Source of the DNA: an uncultured Roseateles sp.
Lineage (GTDB): Bacteria; Pseudomonadota; Gammaproteobacteria; Burkholderiales; Burkholderiaceae_C
Assembly: GCF_963422335.1 (NCBI RefSeq)
Contig: NZ_OY729424.1
Location: 4,216,001-4,280,000, forward strand
Direction: 5' to 3'
DNA length: 64,000 bases
Made by a program: the position numbers and the translations under genes. A model generated the notes under the pieces. The model searched no databases. It had not been told where the DNA came from and saw nothing but the letters and a program-made list of their open reading frames with translations. The stretch's first letter is position 1, and the number at the start of each line of letters is the position of its first letter. Positions 36,322 through 43,839 of this stretch are shown here, piece after piece.

Positions 36322-36612
36322 ATGAGTTCTGCCTACATCCTTGCCAACGTCCAGGTCACCAACCCAGAGCAGTACGAGGAGTACAAAAAGCTCTCCAGCG
36401 CCGCGATGCAGGCCTATGGCGCCGAAGTCTGTGTGCGTGGCGGCAAGGTCGAGTTGCTGGAAGGCGACTGGACGCCCGAGCGCGTCGTGCTACTGAAGTT
36501 TCCCAGCCTGGAAGCGGCCCGCAGCTTCAACGACTCGCCCGAGTACGGCAAGGCGCGCACCTCGCGTCAGGGCGCGGCCGTGATGCGCATGGTTTTGATC
36601 GAGGGCGTTTGA
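36322..36612 (+). CDS. DUF1330 domain protein
   Basis: Ninety-six residues with a dimeric alpha/beta ferredoxin-like (ABM-type) fold expected: SAYILANVQVTNPEQYEEYKKL, VRGGKVELLEGDWTPERVVLLKFPSLEAARSFNDSPEY. The function of the family is unknown. It lies between kdsA and eno, a location that is usual in related Burkholderiales, and is probably cotranscribed with eno. Confidence 0.9.
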   Translation: MSSAYILANVQVTNPEQYEEYKKLSSAAMQAYGAEVCVRGGKVELLEGDWTPERVVLLKFPSLEAARSFNDSPEYGKARTSRQGAAVMRMVLIEGV

Positions 36613-36660
36613 CGCGCCCTCCCCCTCAGGAATTTGAACTTTGAAACCGGAGAGACTTGA

Positions 36661-37944
36661 ATGAGCGCCATTGTTGACATCGTCGCCCGCGAAATTCTGG
36701 ACAGCCGCGGCAACCCCACCGTCGAATGTGACGTGCTGCTGGAGTCCGGCACCATGGGCCGCGCGGCCGTGCCCTCGGGCGCCTCCACCGGCTCGCGCGA
36801 AGCGATCGAGCTGCGCGATGGCGACAAGAAGCGCTATCTCGGCAAGGGCGTGCTGAAGGCCGTCGAGCACATCAACACCGAGATCTCCGAGGCCATCCTG
36901 GGCCTGGACGCTTCCGAGCAGGCCTTTCTGGACAAGACCCTGATCGACCTGGACGGCACCGACAACAAGTCGCGCCTGGGTGCCAATGCGATGCTGGCCG
37001 TGTCCATGGCCGTGGCCCGCGCCGCGGCCGAAGAGTCCGGCCTGCCGCTGTACCGCTACTTCGGCGGCATGGGCGGCATGCAGCTGCCAGTGCCGATGAT
37101 GAACGTCATCAACGGCGGCGCCCACGCCAACAACAGCCTGGACCTGCAGGAGTTCATGATCATCCCGGTCGGCGCACCGACCTTCCGTGAGGCCGTGCGT
37201 TACGGCGCCGAGGTCTTCCATGCGCTGAAGTCCATCCTGCATGACAAGGGCATCAGCACCGCCGTCGGCGACGAGGGTGGCTTTGCGCCCAGCGTGGCCA
37301 ATCACGAAGCGGCCATCCTGTTGATCCTGGAAGCCATCGACAAGGCCGGCTTTGTGGCCGGCGAGCAGATCGCCCTGGGCCTGGACTGCGCCGCCAGCGA
37401 GTTCTACAAGGACGGCAAGTACGTGCTGTCCGGCGAGGGCCTGAGCCTGACGTCGGAAGAGTGGACCAATATCCTGGCCACCTGGGTCGACAAGTACCCC
37501 ATCATCTCGATCGAAGACGGCATGGCCGAAGGCGACTGGGAAGGTTGGAAGATTCTCACCGACCGCCTGGGCAAGACGGTGCAGATCGTCGGCGACGATC
37601 TGTTCGTCACCAACACCAAGATCTTGAAGGAAGGCATTGACAAGGGCATTGCCAACTCCATCCTGATCAAGATCAACCAGATCGGCACGCTCACCGAGAC
37701 CTTTGCCGCGATCGAGATGGCCAAGCGCGCCGGCTACACCGCCGTGATCAGCCACCGCTCCGGCGAGACCGAGGACTCGACGATTGCCGACATCGCGGTC
37801 GGCACCAACGCCGGCCAGATCAAGACCGGTTCGCTGAGCCGCTCGGACCGCATGGCCAAATACAACCAGCTCTTGCGCATCGAAGAAGACCTGGGCGATG
37901 TGGCCAGCTACCCGGGCCGCGCCGCCTTCTACAATCTGCGCTAA
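36661..37944 (+). CDS. eno: Enolase
   Basis: Interconverts 2-phosphoglycerate and PEP; also a component of the RNA degradosome in some bacteria. 427 residues, complete. Conserved motifs include DSRGNPTVECDV, GAxxGGG-like NGGAHANNSLDLQEFMI, the magnesium ligands in SIEDGMAEGDWEGW and VGDDLFVTN, and the signature ILIKINQIGTLTET with catalytic Lys, then SHRSGETEDSTIADIAV. GGAGAG lies eight bases before the ATG. It is followed by ftsB after 24 bases. Confidence 0.98.
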   Translation: MSAIVDIVAREILDSRGNPTVECDVLLESGTMGRAAVPSGASTGSREAIELRDGDKKRYLGKGVLKAVEHINTEISEAILGLDASEQAFLDKTLIDLDGTDNKSRLGANAMLAVSMAVARAAAEESGLPLYRYFGGMGGMQLPVPMMNVINGGAHANNSLDLQEFMIIPVGAPTFREAVRYGAEVFHALKSILHDKGISTAVGDEGGFAPSVANHEAAILLILEAIDKAGFVAGEQIALGLDCAASEFYKDGKYVLSGEGLSLTSEEWTNILATWVDKYPIISIEDGMAEGDWEGWKILTDRLGKTVQIVGDDLFVTNTKILKEGIDKGIANSILIKINQIGTLTETFAAIEMAKRAGYTAVISHRSGETEDSTIADIAVGTNAGQIKTGSLSRSDRMAKYNQLLRIEEDLGDVASYPGRAAFYNLR

Positions 37945-37968
37945 TTTCGACTCGCGACCCGCGCCCGC

Positions 37969-38247
37969 GTGAAAATCCTCAGCGTCATCCTCGCCGCCTT
38001 CCTGATTGCCATCCAGGGCCAGCTCTGGTTTGGCAAGGGGGGCGTGACCCGGGTGGTGGTGCTGGAGTCTGACCTGGCCAAGCAGCAGGCCGCCAACAAG
38101 GTGGCCAGAGCCCGCAATGAGCAGATCGAGGCCGAGTTGCGCGATCTGCGCGAGGGCCAGGAGATGGTCGAGGAAAAAGCCCGCTCCGAGCTGGGCATGA
38201 TCAAGCCGGACGAAATCTACGTCCAGGTGCTGCACTCCAAGCGCTGA
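37969..38247 (+). CDS. ftsB: Cell division protein FtsB
   Basis: Small bitopic divisome protein, 92 residues, that forms a complex with FtsL and FtsQ. One transmembrane helix lies at about 4-20 (LSVILAAFLIAIQGQLWFG), then a periplasmic leucine-zipper coiled coil (VLESDLAKQQAANKVARARNEQIEAELRDL). EMVEEKARSELGMIKPDEIYVQV is the conserved C-terminal segment. The start is GTG. The eno-ftsB order is typical. The stop overlaps the pnuC ATG by one base. Confidence 0.95.
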   Translation: MKILSVILAAFLIAIQGQLWFGKGGVTRVVVLESDLAKQQAANKVARARNEQIEAELRDLREGQEMVEEKARSELGMIKPDEIYVQVLHSKR

Positions 38248-38879
38248 TGGAAGCGCTGCTACAAGGCCTGCAGCCTGCCCTGGCTGCGGCCTTCACCGTC
38301 TGGGGCAGCCCAGTCACCTGGCTGGAGATTGCCGCCTTCTGTCTTGCGGTCTGGATGGTGGTCTGCAATATGCGCGTGCAGCCATTGGCCTGGCCCCTGG
38401 CCATCGTCAGTTCGCTGCTGTATTTCCTGCTGTTCTGGAGCAGCAAACTCTATGGCGACGCGGCCTTGCAGATCGTCTTCGTCGTCGTTGCCTTCTGGGG
38501 CTGGTGGCAGTGGCTGCGCGGGCACGATGCCAGCGGCCGGGCCTTGCAGGTGCGCCGCCTGAGCCCACGCGGCCGCTTGCTGGCCATGCTGGCCTTCGCG
38601 GCAAGCTGGCCGGTGATCGGCTTCTACCTGAGTCGCTATACCGATACCGACGTGCCCTTCTGGGACGCCTTCCCCACCGCCGGCAGCCTGGTCGGCCAAT
38701 GGCTGCTGGGCCGCAAATACGTCGAGAACTGGCCCGCCTGGATCGCCGTCAACACCGTCGGCGTGGCCTTGTTCGCCTACAAGGGCCTGTGGCTGACGGT
38801 GCTGCTCTATGCCTTGTTCACCGTGATGGCGGCCTTTGGCTGGCGTGCCTGGATGCGGATGACTCATGAGTTCCGCTAA
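38247..38879 (+). CDS. pnuC: Nicotinamide riboside transporter PnuC
   Basis: Seven-helix facilitator for nicotinamide riboside uptake, 210 residues. The TGSWLEI-like start (WGSPVTWLEIAAF) and Trp-rich motif VVAFWGWWQWLRG, together with YVENWPAWIAVNTVGVALFAYKGL, match PnuC. The next gene encodes an NR kinase-like ATPase, which would trap the substrate by phosphorylation. The two genes overlap by 14 bases. No NAD-responsive operator was recognised. Confidence 0.93.
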   Translation: MEALLQGLQPALAAAFTVWGSPVTWLEIAAFCLAVWMVVCNMRVQPLAWPLAIVSSLLYFLLFWSSKLYGDAALQIVFVVVAFWGWWQWLRGHDASGRALQVRRLSPRGRLLAMLAFAASWPVIGFYLSRYTDTDVPFWDAFPTAGSLVGQWLLGRKYVENWPAWIAVNTVGVALFAYKGLWLTVLLYALFTVMAAFGWRAWMRMTHEFR

Positions 38880-39546
38880 GCCGCTGCTGATTGCCATCGT
38901 CGGGGCCGAGAGCACCGGCAAGACGCAACTCTCGCTGGCGCTGCGAGAGGCCCTGATCGAATCGACCGGCCTGCGCTGTGCGGTCGTGCCCGAATACCTG
39001 CGCACCTGGTGCGAGACCGAGGGCCGCACGCCCCGACCGCATGAGCAGGCGACCATTGCCGAGCACCAGATCACCCTGATCGACGGCGCCGCCGCAACCC
39101 ACGACCTGGTGCTGTGCGACACCACACCGCTGATGACGGCTGTCTACAGCGAACTGCTGTTCCAGGACCGCTCGCTGCATGCGCTGGGCCAGGCCTTCCA
39201 TCTGCGCTGCGACCTGACGCTGCTGACCGCCCTGGACATTCCCTGGGTGGCCGACGGCCTGCAGCGCGACGGACCGCATGTACGCGGTCCGGTAGACGCC
39301 GCCGTGCGCAAGGCCCTGCTCGATGCAAGCCTGGGCTGGTCGGTCGTTGCCGGCACCGGCGCGTTGCGCGTCGAAGCGGCGCTGAATGCGATCACGCCGC
39401 TGCTGCTGAAGCGCCAGGCCCCCCGCGCCGGTCTGTTGACGCGGCTCAACGAACGCCAGGCTTCGTTCCCGGAGCAGCGCTGGCTGTGCGACTGCGATGT
39501 GCCCGAGTGCGAGCATGCCTCGCTGAATCCGACGCCCGCAGCCTGA
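38866..39546 (+). CDS. NadR-like nicotinamide riboside kinase / AAA ATPase
   Basis: 226 residues. A Walker A motif GAESTGKT (13-20) starts a domain related to the C-terminal ribosylnicotinamide kinase part of NadR. PEYLRTWCETEGRTPRPHEQ and the Walker-B-like LVLCDTTPLMTAVYSELLF follow. It lacks the NMN adenylyltransferase and helix-turn-helix domains of full NadR. Overlap with pnuC supports a role in NR salvage to NMN. A Cys-rich end (CDCDVPECEH) is unusual and could bind metal. Confidence 0.87.
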   Translation: MSSAKPLLIAIVGAESTGKTQLSLALREALIESTGLRCAVVPEYLRTWCETEGRTPRPHEQATIAEHQITLIDGAAATHDLVLCDTTPLMTAVYSELLFQDRSLHALGQAFHLRCDLTLLTALDIPWVADGLQRDGPHVRGPVDAAVRKALLDASLGWSVVAGTGALRVEAALNAITPLLLKRQAPRAGLLTRLNERQASFPEQRWLCDCDVPECEHASLNPTPAA

Positions 39547-39862
39547 ATACCGTGCCGTCCGGCGCGAATACCTATTAATACCATTTTTGGCAATTTCAGC
39601 TTGCCAGTGGCTGTTCACGCCCCTGCCTGGATCTAATTGGTATTAACTAGCCGAATCAGCATATTCGATAAATACACGCTGATTACCTCGCCTCAAGGCG
39701 ATCTAACACCTCCGAATCACATCGTTCCTCGGCCAGCAAAGGCCGTGCCCCGTGATATTCGGCGCAGACTTCAATAAATACCAATTAATACAATTGGTCT
39801 CAATTCGGAGTTTGCAGCAAGAAACTCCATTCCCCAGCGCCTTTGCAAATGGAGTGAATACC
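39547..39862 (+). promoter_or_regulatory. AT-richer control region upstream of the pilin operon
   Basis: This 316-base spacer is visibly richer in A and T than its neighbours and has no credible gene. It holds repeated TTAATACCA-type words at 39575-39583, 39634-39646 (inverted) and 39775-39790. A perfect inverted repeat ACCAATT-N5-AATTGGT lies at 39780-39798, and a GGAGTTT/AAACTCC stem at 39807-39828 in the probable leader. A GGAG ribosome site lies at 39851-39854. The arrangement suggests binding sites for a dimeric regulator; its identity is unknown. Confidence 0.6.
39780..39798. promoter_or_regulatory. Perfect 7-bp inverted repeat, putative operator
   Basis: ACCAATT, five bases AATAC, then AATTGGT, centred about 74 bases before the pilE-like ATG. 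A further AATTGGT half-site lies at 39635-39641. Symmetry and position suggest an operator; the factor is not known. Confidence 0.5.
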
Positions 39863-40297
39863 ATGCGCCGCTTGTCCGCCCTGCCCCTCACACGAGCTCG
39901 CCACAGCGGCGGCTTCACCCTGATCGAGCTGATGATCGCCCTGGTGGTGGCCGGGGTGCTCGCCGCCGTGGCCCTGCCGGCCTACTCGGGCTTCGTCAAG
40001 AAAAGCCGGGCACGGGATGCCGGCGCCGATCTGGCCGCGCTGGCGCTGAACATGGAAAACAGCTTTCAGCTGCAGCTGGCCTATCCGGTCAATGCGGCCA
40101 ACACGGTGGCCAGCACCAGCACCTTCAGCGCCTGGTCGCCGACCCAGGCCAGCCACTTCAGCTACACCCTGGTCAGCACGGCCAACAGTTACACGTTGAC
40201 GGCCACCGGCAAGTCCAGCCTCGAGGGCTGCGTCATGACCCTGAATCAGGCCAGCACCCGCAGCGCCAGCAGCGCCTGCGGCTTCACGACATGGTGA
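39863..40297 (+). CDS. Type IV pilin-like protein (PilE type)
   Basis: Prepilin of 144 residues. The leader ends at G17 and the mature part begins FTLIELMIALVVAGVLAAVALP, the class a prepilin signature with Glu at mature position 5 (E22). A PAYSGFVKKSRARDAGADL helix follows, and the C-terminal domain has a Cys pair (CVMTLNQASTRSASSAC) likely forming the D-region disulfide. It is probably exported and assembled into the pilus or pseudopilus. It is first of five overlapping genes. It could be a minor pilin rather than the major subunit. Confidence 0.88.
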   Translation: MRRLSALPLTRARHSGGFTLIELMIALVVAGVLAAVALPAYSGFVKKSRARDAGADLAALALNMENSFQLQLAYPVNAANTVASTSTFSAWSPTQASHFSYTLVSTANSYTLTATGKSSLEGCVMTLNQASTRSASSACGFTTW

Positions 40298-40755
40298 GGG
40301 GCCGGCAGGCCGGTTTCTCGCTGGTCGAGCTGATGGTTTCGGTCACCATCATGTTGCTGCTCGCCCTGGCCACCACGCCCTTCACCCGCGCCTGGGCCGA
40401 CAAGGCGGCGGTGCAGCAGACGCAAGGCCAGATGCGCCAGGCCCTGGCCCAGCTGCGCTCGCAGGCGCTGCGCAACGCCAGCGCGGCCAGCACCGGGCCC
40501 GCGGCGGTGCTGGTCAGCCTGCAGGGGCGTCTGTGCGTATTCAGCGGCGCGCCGGCCACGCTCAGCTGCGAGGCCGCCGGCTGGAGCGCGGTGCCAAAGG
40601 CCACCATCACCGTCAACGAGGTGGCCAACCAATGCCTGGCGCTGGACAGCGCGGGCCTGCCCTTGAGCAGCACGATTGGCGACACCGCTTGCACCACCAA
40701 CTTCGTCTACAAGATTTCACGCGGCGCGGAGAACCCCGATGCACAGGGCCTTTAG
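40291..40755 (+). CDS. GspH/FimT-family pseudopilin
   Basis: 154 residues with a very short leader (MVRGRQAG) and the prepilin segment FSLVELMVSVTIMLLLALATTPF; Glu5 is present (E13). The rest resembles FimT/GspH minor pilins, with a helical spine and a beta-rich head containing three or four cysteines (LCVFSG, LSCEAAG, QCLALD, ACTTNF). Its ATG overlaps the end of the previous gene by 7 bases. The predicted role is in initiation or tip assembly of type IV pili. Confidence 0.85.
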   Translation: MVRGRQAGFSLVELMVSVTIMLLLALATTPFTRAWADKAAVQQTQGQMRQALAQLRSQALRNASAASTGPAAVLVSLQGRLCVFSGAPATLSCEAAGWSAVPKATITVNEVANQCLALDSAGLPLSSTIGDTACTTNFVYKISRGAENPDAQGL

Positions 40756-41152
40756 TCAACGCCGGCGCCAGCGCGGCGACGCCCTGGTCGAGTCCCTGAT
40801 CGCCATCGTGTTGCTGGGCGTGATCGGTTTGGGGCTGGTGTTCGCGCTGGGCCGCACCCTGGTGGCACAGAAGTTCCACAAGGGCCAGAGCCTGGCCGTG
40901 CAGGGCATACGGGCCGAGCTGCAAAGCGCCGGCGTGGCCAGCGGCTGCCCGGTCACCGGCAGTGCCAGCCAGACCAGCGATTTGGTGCTGTCACCGGCGC
41001 AGACGCTCAGCGGCGTGACCAAGAGCTGCACCATCACGCCGGTGACCGTCAGCGTCAACGGCGTGCTGAAGAACACCCAGCTGCCGCTGGTCAGCTATGC
41101 CGTGCAGTCCGACACCCTGCTCGGCCCCGGCACCCTGATGGTGAGTAATTGA
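40739..41152 (+). CDS. PilV-type minor pilin
   Basis: 137 residues. An Arg-rich leader (HRAFSQRRRQRG) precedes DALVESLIAIVLLGVIGLGLVFALG, which is prepilin-like with Glu5 (E18). The first mature residue would be Asp rather than the usual Phe or Met, as is also seen in some PilV proteins. Two cysteines (SGCPVTG, KSCTIT) may form a disulfide. It overlaps the FimT-like gene by 17 bases and the next gene by one base. Confidence 0.8.
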   Translation: MHRAFSQRRRQRGDALVESLIAIVLLGVIGLGLVFALGRTLVAQKFHKGQSLAVQGIRAELQSAGVASGCPVTGSASQTSDLVLSPAQTLSGVTKSCTITPVTVSVNGVLKNTQLPLVSYAVQSDTLLGPGTLMVSN

Positions 41153-41862
41153 TGGGCCGCCAGCAAGGGCAACTGGGCATGAGCCTGGTCGGGCTGATGG
41201 TGGGCATGGCGATCTCGCTGCTGGCCATCCTGGGCGCGCTGTCGCTGCACAAGACCGCCTCGCGCACCTTGTTTGGTGCCGGTGGACTGGTGGTGAGCGC
41301 CAATCAGGACGGCCAGCTCGCCTCCGGCCTGCTGAGCGCGCAGATCGCGCTGCAGGGCGCCGGCTTCGGCGTGGGCGCAGCGGCCAGCAATTCGCAGCTG
41401 CTGCTGCTCTCCGGCGCCTCGTTCGACGGCGAGACCTTCAAGCTGCTGGGTACCAAGGCCACCATCAATGCCACAGCCCAGACCGGCAATGCGGTGGTCT
41501 GGGTGCAGAACCCCGGCCTCTCGGCCGACGCCAGCCAGCACCGCTGCATGGCCCTGCTGTCCAGCAGCGAGACCAAGGCCTTGTATCTGCTGCAAAGCAA
41601 CGGCGCCTGCCAGCCGCTTGCCACACAGTGGAACCTGATCACCTGGAAGCGGCAGACCCTGGTGGGCGACCTGGTGCTGAGCCAGGCGGTGGCCCTGAGC
41701 GTGCGCAATGCCGGCGCCTGCTGGCCCTATGGCGCCGTGCCGGAGACGATTGCCAAGATCGCCCCGCCCTCGGCCCCGGTCAGCGTGGCGCTGAGCTACG
41801 CCTCCAGCGTCACCGGCAGCAGCAACACATACACCAGCTGCCTGGCCAATCTGAGCTACTGA
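41152..41862 (+). CDS. PilW-type minor pilin lacking Glu5
   Basis: 236 residues. The leader MGRQQGQLG is followed by MSLVGLMVGMAISLLAILGAL, clearly prepilin-like, but mature position 5 is Gly (G14) instead of the Glu normally needed to align with the preceding subunit. In type II secretion this loss marks the tip pseudopilin GspK, so this protein may sit at the filament tip. The large head has several cysteines. ATG 41152 overlaps the preceding stop, and its own stop overlaps the next ATG. Confidence 0.78.
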   Translation: MGRQQGQLGMSLVGLMVGMAISLLAILGALSLHKTASRTLFGAGGLVVSANQDGQLASGLLSAQIALQGAGFGVGAAASNSQLLLLSGASFDGETFKLLGTKATINATAQTGNAVVWVQNPGLSADASQHRCMALLSSSETKALYLLQSNGACQPLATQWNLITWKRQTLVGDLVLSQAVALSVRNAGACWPYGAVPETIAKIAPPSAPVSVALSYASSVTGSSNTYTSCLANLSY

Positions 41863-43700
41863 TGAACTCCATGCGCAACTCCACGTTTCGACTGCAGCGC
41901 GGCCTGTCCTCGGTGCTGTTCCTGATGATCAGCGGCCTGTCGCTCGCGGCCATGGTGTTGGGTGCCGCCCACTATGTGCGCGGCTCACAGGCGCAGTCGG
42001 TCACCGTCCATGCACTGACCCAGGCCCAGCTGAAAGCCTGGGGCGGGGCCGAGGCGCTGCGCCAGTACCTGATGCAGCTGGGCGCCACCGACGCCGCCAA
42101 ACTGGAACCCGGCCAGGCGGTGGCCTTTGGTGGCGTGACCGGCGTCAGCGCCAGCGTCAGCTCGGTGCTGGCCAGCGACGCCACGAACTGCGGCGGCGGC
42201 ACCCGCGTCGGCTTCGACATCACCGGCGCCAGCGGCGGCGCCAATGCGCTGCTGGCGGCGGTCTACTGCGTCAAGGGCAGCGGCGGCTCTGGCAGCGGCG
42301 GCCCCAAGGCGACGATCAATATCAAGGGCAATCTGGATCTCAGCGGCGACCTCAAGGTGATAGGCGGCGACAAGGCAAGGATGATTGTCGACGGCAAGGT
42401 CAGTGGCGCCGGCAGCCTCAGCGGCATCTCGTTTCTCTACGCCTCCAGCGATGTCAGCCTGGGCGGCAGCACCAATTTCGAGACCCTGTTCTCCGAAGGC
42501 AATATCGATCTCAGCGGCAGCGGCAGCTACAGCAGCCTCGGCTCGATGAAGAACATCAGCCTCAAGGGCACGGTGCAGGTGGGCACCTTGAATGCCAACG
42601 GCAAGGTCACGCTGGAGAGCAACACCGTCACCGAGCTGAATGCGATCGGCGACATCACCTTGGGCAGCGTCGCCCATGTTTCCCAGCTGCGCACCAAGGG
42701 CAGCGTGGATGCCACCAATGCCGAGGTCGGCAGCGCCAGCGTGCAGGTCAATTACGCCGAGCGCAGCAACGGTGGCGTGACCAGCGGCCAGTATGGGGGC
42801 AGCCTCAGCGTGCCGGGCAGCAACAGCAAGGTGCATCTGACGCGGGTGGCCGGCCTGCAGGTCGCCGTGACCACGCTCGCCCCCACCAGCATTGCCGCCC
42901 CCGGTTTCGACGCCTATGCCTACAAGTCGCTGGCCAATTACGCTTTCGAGCGCGAGGGCAGCGACACCAAGGTCACCGTGCGTGCCGTCACCGGCGTGCC
43001 CGACGGCACATATTTCCTGAAGGGCAGCGGCGACAAGCAGGACTATCTGTGCACCGGCAACAGCTACAGCGCGGCCACCTGCAAGGCCAAGATCTGCGCC
43101 GGCTACTCGGAGTGGAACAGCTGCCTGAGCTACAACAACGGCACCTGGAGCATTGCCGGTGAGTCGATGGCGCCCGGCGTGGTGTGGTTCAAGGGCCAGG
43201 TGCAGGCCGGCTCGGGCACCTACTACAACAGCTGGATCGCCACCGGCAACATCGCCACCGCCGGCAACAACGTCAGCTATGCGCCCAACTGGGCCGGCTA
43301 CGCCAATGTCTGCAACAACAGCCGCTTCCCCGGTCTGGCGCCAGGCAATTTCTGCAAGGCTGGAGCATCCGAGCTGCAGACGGTGACCGCCGGCAACATC
43401 GCCTTCGGCGCCGGCGGCCGCCTCAACGGCAGCTACAGCGGCGGCGAGATCGACCTGACGGCCTCCAACGAAGTCTACGGCGACGTGCTGGCCGGCGACA
43501 TCCTCAAGACCGGGGGCAGCACGCGGGTACACGGCTATATCTCGGCCGCCCGCCTGGGCACCACCCCGGGCAACAGCAAGCTCAGCGCCGGCACCCAGAT
43601 CGATCTGAGCAGCCTGCCCGCCAGCTTCAAGCCGGGCGAGGACGACGCGGTGGCCCTCACGCCGGCCGCGGTCAGCCTGCTGTGGTCCAGGTATCGATAG
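41862..43700 (+). CDS. Large PilX-position protein with beta-helix-like repeats
   Basis: 612 residues. An N-terminal Arg-Gly motif (FRLQRG) and a hydrophobic helix (LSSVLFLMISGLSLAAMVLGA, about 15-35) look like a minor-pilin anchor but lack Glu5. After a helical spine (about 45-80), residues about 145-320 are Gly/Ser-rich short strands such as INIKGNLDLSGDLKVIGGD, GNIDLSGSGSYSSLGSMKNI and GDITLGSVAHVSQL, typical of a right-handed beta-helix or bactofilin-like solenoid. The rest holds many cysteines and a second solenoid-like part (GGEIDLTASNEVYGDVLAGD). It takes the place of PilX, and no PilY1 gene follows. Function is inferred only from context; an adhesive surface role is possible. Confidence 0.75.
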   Translation: MNSMRNSTFRLQRGLSSVLFLMISGLSLAAMVLGAAHYVRGSQAQSVTVHALTQAQLKAWGGAEALRQYLMQLGATDAAKLEPGQAVAFGGVTGVSASVSSVLASDATNCGGGTRVGFDITGASGGANALLAAVYCVKGSGGSGSGGPKATINIKGNLDLSGDLKVIGGDKARMIVDGKVSGAGSLSGISFLYASSDVSLGGSTNFETLFSEGNIDLSGSGSYSSLGSMKNISLKGTVQVGTLNANGKVTLESNTVTELNAIGDITLGSVAHVSQLRTKGSVDATNAEVGSASVQVNYAERSNGGVTSGQYGGSLSVPGSNSKVHLTRVAGLQVAVTTLAPTSIAAPGFDAYAYKSLANYAFEREGSDTKVTVRAVTGVPDGTYFLKGSGDKQDYLCTGNSYSAATCKAKICAGYSEWNSCLSYNNGTWSIAGESMAPGVVWFKGQVQAGSGTYYNSWIATGNIATAGNNVSYAPNWAGYANVCNNSRFPGLAPGNFCKAGASELQTVTAGNIAFGAGGRLNGSYSGGEIDLTASNEVYGDVLAGDILKTGGSTRVHGYISAARLGTTPGNSKLSAGTQIDLSSLPASFKPGEDDAVALTPAAVSLLWSRYR

Positions 43701-43839
43701 ACAGCGCACCCAACCCCGGGTTATCCCGGAATCCAGCCCTCTGCTCCAGCCCGGATACTTGCCGGCAATGAGCGCAAACGTTTGGCATTTACCACCCAGC
43801 GCCTGTCCCCTGCCCCTGCCCGCCCAGCCATCGATCGCC

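Noticed and set aside
39584..39606. Sigma-54 promoter (TGGCA...TTGC) before the pilin operon
   Set aside because: The distance between the GG and GC elements is 12 bases instead of 10, so it does not fit.
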